Source: Kalaharituber pfeilii
Taxonomy: Eukaryota; Ascomycota; Pezizomycetes; Pezizales; Pezizaceae
NCBI GenBank assembly: GCA_015179045.1
Contig: WHUZ01000030.1
Coordinates: 186,001-250,000 of the forward strand
Length of the DNA: 64,000 nucleotides
Direction: 5' to 3'
Part shown: piece after piece, positions 61,204-64,000 of the stretch
Layout of the letters: every line of letters starts with the position of its first letter
Position numbering within the stretch: position 1 is the stretch's first letter
Position numbers and translations under genes: made by a program
The notes under the pieces: generated by a model
What the model saw: only the letters and a program-made list of their open reading frames with translations
Told to the model about the DNA's origin: nothing
Database searches by the model: none

Positions 61204-62135
61204 ATTTATCAGATTTATAGTCTATTACCTTAACAGAATTTGGAGTTCGGGATTTTGCGTGTGGCATCTTTAGGCGGGGTGTGTTATATTAATAATCAGA
61301 TCCTGCATCCTACCCACATGTGTGTCCTGCAGAAGAACTGGAGTGGTGCACAAAATCTGATTTGAGGCTGATGATAACATTATCAGATTAACTCGAGGCC
61401 GAGGAGTGACGCGAAGCCAGAATAACCTGCGCTGGTCTAGTTGGACCCTGGGCGTATCCTCGTACCCAGACAGATTATTTTCAGCATCCAGTGCCGTCTG
61501 GGTACGAGAGCACCCTGTGCGACTCATCAATCCACTGTATCAAGCTTAATATTATCAGATTTATCGCCATGCACCAAGGCAACTGAGAGCAAAGATGTTG
61601 CATAATCAATTAGATCCTGCAATCTGGCAACGAGACTATCATACTTGCAACCAACAATGCAAGGCGCCCAGGAGATCGGAGGTGGTAGACAAATCTGATA
61701 GGTCCATGGTAAGATTATCATGGTCAGCGGGAAAATCTATCAGATTTGCTTCTTTGCTCTTGTGAGGTTCCCATGGCACGTAGACGTGCCAAGTCAGACT
61801 AACCAGGGACAAACAGTATGAGGCTCTATCTATTTACGCTTATTGAATTGAATACGTCGCTTACTGCATTGCAATAGATACAGGAACATAAAGCGACATA
61901 TATAGACAACTTTTGGTGATAACGAGAAATCCTCAAGTAGAGCAAAAACCTGAAAACAACATATGCAAACCTGCTTTCTCATGTCATGATGATCATGTTT
62001 CAGTGCATATGTCAGTAGGCTGTCATGATGAAATAAAGAGAAGTAAATCTCAAGTGCAATGATGAAACAGTTCGCTGCATATCAAAGCTATACGAATGAT
62101 AATCCTTAACACGATCAACCATAGAATTATCAGAT
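61204..62135. repeat. Cluster of ATCAGATT-type repeats and short inverted repeats
   Basis: TTATCAGATT or a close variant recurs at about 61206, 61379, 61551, 61736 and 62121, with reverse copies near 61354 and 61691. Two copies extend over about 40 bp of similarity (ATTATCAGATTTATCGCCATGC at 61550 and ATTATCAGATTTGTCGCCATGC at 62120). Two neat inverted repeats lie inside: CTCGTACCCAGAC/GTCTGGGTACGAG (61459-61471 and 61496-61508) and AAATCTGATAG/CTATCAGATTT (61691-61701 and 61737-61747). Probably overlapping fragments of one or more small transposon families. Confidence 0.6.
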
Positions 62136-62521
62136 TTGTCGCCATGCCTCAGCGTAACTGAGGGCGAAATTACCATATTCATTCGAATCATTGGCTTGCG
62201 TGGCCATAGGGATCACAAGAATGCTAGAGAGAAGCAGGCTTAGTTTGTCGTTGTCAAGTACCAGAATCTGGATTCCTTTTGAAACTTCTCAGGTTTCAGG
62301 GCGATATGATAGTGCTCTGCTTTCCTTAGGCCATAGGCCGAGGCCTGCATGCCGCGTGTTTGTGCCTAGAAACAAATACATGGAACATCTCTTTCCTTAG
62401 TCACGTGCACTGATCGCAATTGGTGTCCCTGTCCAATAGTTAACAAGGCTTTACTTAGAGGTATACACACCCTCCAATCTTCGCTGTCAGATCTACCAAG
62501 AAGTTTTTCTAATTGTACCAC

Positions 62522-63304
62522 TTATATCCGATCTCTACCATAGATGTAGCAGCTCCTGTCGCCGACCTTCTTCACAATACCACCAGCTGCCAATGCAACA
62601 AGCATCAAATCCACCAACACGGAACATTCGTTCATCCACCCAACCTTATCGTCATCCATCCCGTCAAATAGCACAGCAATTTCGCGTGTCTTTAAAAACA
62701 ATGTACCATCGTATGTTAACATTCGCCAATATCATCCAGTCGTAACAAAACCATAAAGAATACCTCCACCATTATTGTCCCATGCATCTTTCATAGCCAA
62801 CAAAGCTTGCTTCATCGCCTGCCCAACAGACGTTCGCTTTGCCTCCACAATCAGTACGAACCTTTCTTCTGTCTTCGAAATAAAAATCCAATCTTACAAA
62901 CTCCTCCTCGTCTCCTGTCTCATTGTCCGTCGAGGTAATCTCCTTCTCTCTTGCTAAACGTATCCTACGTTTGGTCGCCTTTTGAAAACACTTGATTATG
63001 GGACCGACGATACCGTACACCAAATCACTGAAATTCCCTCCCTTAAAGTCCGGATTCGACTTGTCCGGATACCCTTCGATTCGACATCAACAAATTCCAA
63101 TATCCGCTCATACACCATGTCTTTTATAACTTCTACACCTTCGAAATTATAGGTTTGGCCTGCTAAAGCCCTCTGAATAGGTATCGGTTTGATTTCGTTG
63201 ATCCTAATCCCTAATCGTTTCTTGGCTTCAGGAATAGACATCGTAAAATACGATGTATGCCACTTGCGCTTTCGTTTCCTTTGGTTGCTGCTATCGTCAC
63301 TCAT
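62522..63304 (-). pseudogene. Broken copy of a repeated fungal family with an E-A-K (PD-(D/E)XK-like) motif
   Basis: The minus strand begins MSDDSSNQRKRKRKW and continues through IPIQRALAGQTYNFEG, VYERILEFVDVE, LVYGIVGPIIKCFQ, EITSTDNETGDEEEF, FVLIVEAKR, MKQALLAMKDAWDNNGGG, VLFDGMDDDKVGWM and LAAGGIVKK, in the family order I remember from truffle-type genomes. The E-A-K in a hydrophobic strand recalls PD-(D/E)XK nuclease-fold proteins; that link is inference. Three lesions break it: a 5-bp tandem TTCGA duplication (63075-63084), a one-base shift near 62861-62866, and an in-frame TGA at 62732-62734 before YWRMLTYDG. N and C termini are otherwise complete, so the decay is recent. Short overlooked introns or assembly errors are the alternatives. 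Confidence 0.75.
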
Positions 63305-64000
63305 CGTATACTGCTTTGTGCGTGTTGTGTGTTCTTATATCTATTCTGTACCTTATTAGAACATATGCGGGCGTGTCTCGACAAACCCTCTATTGAGTGT
63401 GTGTGTTGAAGAGAAGTTCAAGTCTATACTCTCTGATAAATCGTATTGATACACTACGTCAAGGCCAAGATTATCAACCGTGGTAAATATTCGGCTTGGC
63501 AACCCGTCTCTTTAGACTGAGTACAAGAACACCACCGTGGATCCAATGTGGATGCATACCACTAGAACACTCTATTGCCGAGCGGCCTCATCCATGCAAC
63601 CTGGTTTTATCGCCGCTTATCTGGTTCCACACTACAGAACGAGGACAGAATCTACTGCACCCGTCTGTCAAAAGAGCCGCTCCAAATATTACGTGGATTT
63701 ACTAGGGGCATGCTCAGGAATTCGCAGCATAGGGCTGGTTCCACTTACAGAAGGTATTCCTTTTCTGGGCATGCCCGAAGGCGAATTACTCTATGTATCT
63801 CTGTTTACAATAATAGTGATGTAAGTACTTTAGTTCTCGACAAATATTTCTCAGAATTTTGGGGACGCATTCTCGGGGAATAAGGTATTTATGTTTCCCT
63901 GGTTTCCTATTCCTTTTGGTAACAACCATACAAGTACTGGTACCGCCATCCTTTGTGCCGGGATTCAGGGTGGTGCATGATACCACAGAACGCCTTGTTG
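63305..64000. other. Upstream flank and window edge, no gene seen
   Basis: About 700 bp upstream of the broken family copy. Several overlapping plus-strand frames (63496-63883, up to 102 codons) have no recognisable domain. A gene extending beyond the window edge cannot be excluded. Confidence 0.4.

Larger units (their letters stand above)
57662..62521. other. Gene-poor region with short inverted and tandem repeats
   Basis: No gene is supported; frames of about 100-140 codons (58158-58577, 58659-58958, 58986-59315) show no domain and no splice context. Near 58157-58190 the motif GTTAACGTTCGA/GTTAACGTTTGA occurs twice, 22 bp apart. An imperfect inverted repeat (GGCCGCCCTAAA facing TTTAAGGGCGCGGC) lies at about 59497-59538. 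Further repeats are listed separately. Confidence 0.5.

Noticed and set aside
1..64000. CRISPR arrays, bacterial operons, rRNA, telomeric TTAGGG arrays
   Set aside because: No regularly spaced repeats, Shine-Dalgarno-type gene strings, rRNA blocks or telomere arrays; intron-bearing genes show the DNA is eukaryotic.

Overview
The window looks like nuclear DNA of a filamentous ascomycete, most likely a repeat-rich Pezizomycete (truffle or morel type). The supports are short GT-AG introns with CTAAC/CTGAC branch sites, a Gyp2/Mdr1-type RabGAP with the filamentous-fungal layout, and a relic of a protein family that I associate from memory with truffle-type genomes. The organism call is inference; there is no rRNA or mitochondrial marker here.

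Layout. Positions 1 to about 43.4 kb hold no gene I can defend. This is AT-leaning intergenic DNA sprinkled with small non-autonomous transposons: a 395-bp fold-back repeat (9181-9575); a cluster of four TA-flanked pogo/Tc1-mariner-like MITEs (9734-10537, 11591-11760, 12786-13697, 14835-14957), one carrying a nested poly-A retroposon with a 15-bp target duplication; a perfect 36-bp hairpin (20279-20390); a 157-bp inverted-repeat element (24228-24384); and a 763-bp PIF/Harbinger-like MITE with TTA target duplications (29184-29946).

Positions 43.5-57.6 kb are a compact gene island. In order: a two-exon 871-aa serine-rich protein of a conserved ascomycete family of unknown function (+); an unidentified multi-intron gene with several reading-frame breaks (-); a four-exon, 1201-aa GRAM-TBC-EF-hand RabGAP of the Gyp2/Mdr1 family (+); and a secreted, probably GPI-anchored PLC-like phosphodiesterase (-). 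The second and third are divergent and share an 870-bp spacer. The two convergent spacers (46.2-47.7 and 55.0-56.2 kb) are packed with microsatellites, homopolymers and G-runs.

Positions 57.7-64 kb return to gene-poor DNA with short inverted and tandem repeats, plus one broken copy (62522-63304, -) of a repeated family carrying an E-A-K motif reminiscent of PD-(D/E)XK nucleases. The genes do not form a pathway. I see no biosynthetic cluster, CRISPR array, tRNA or rRNA. The most informative material is the layered transposon history at 9-15 kb and the two broken genes.
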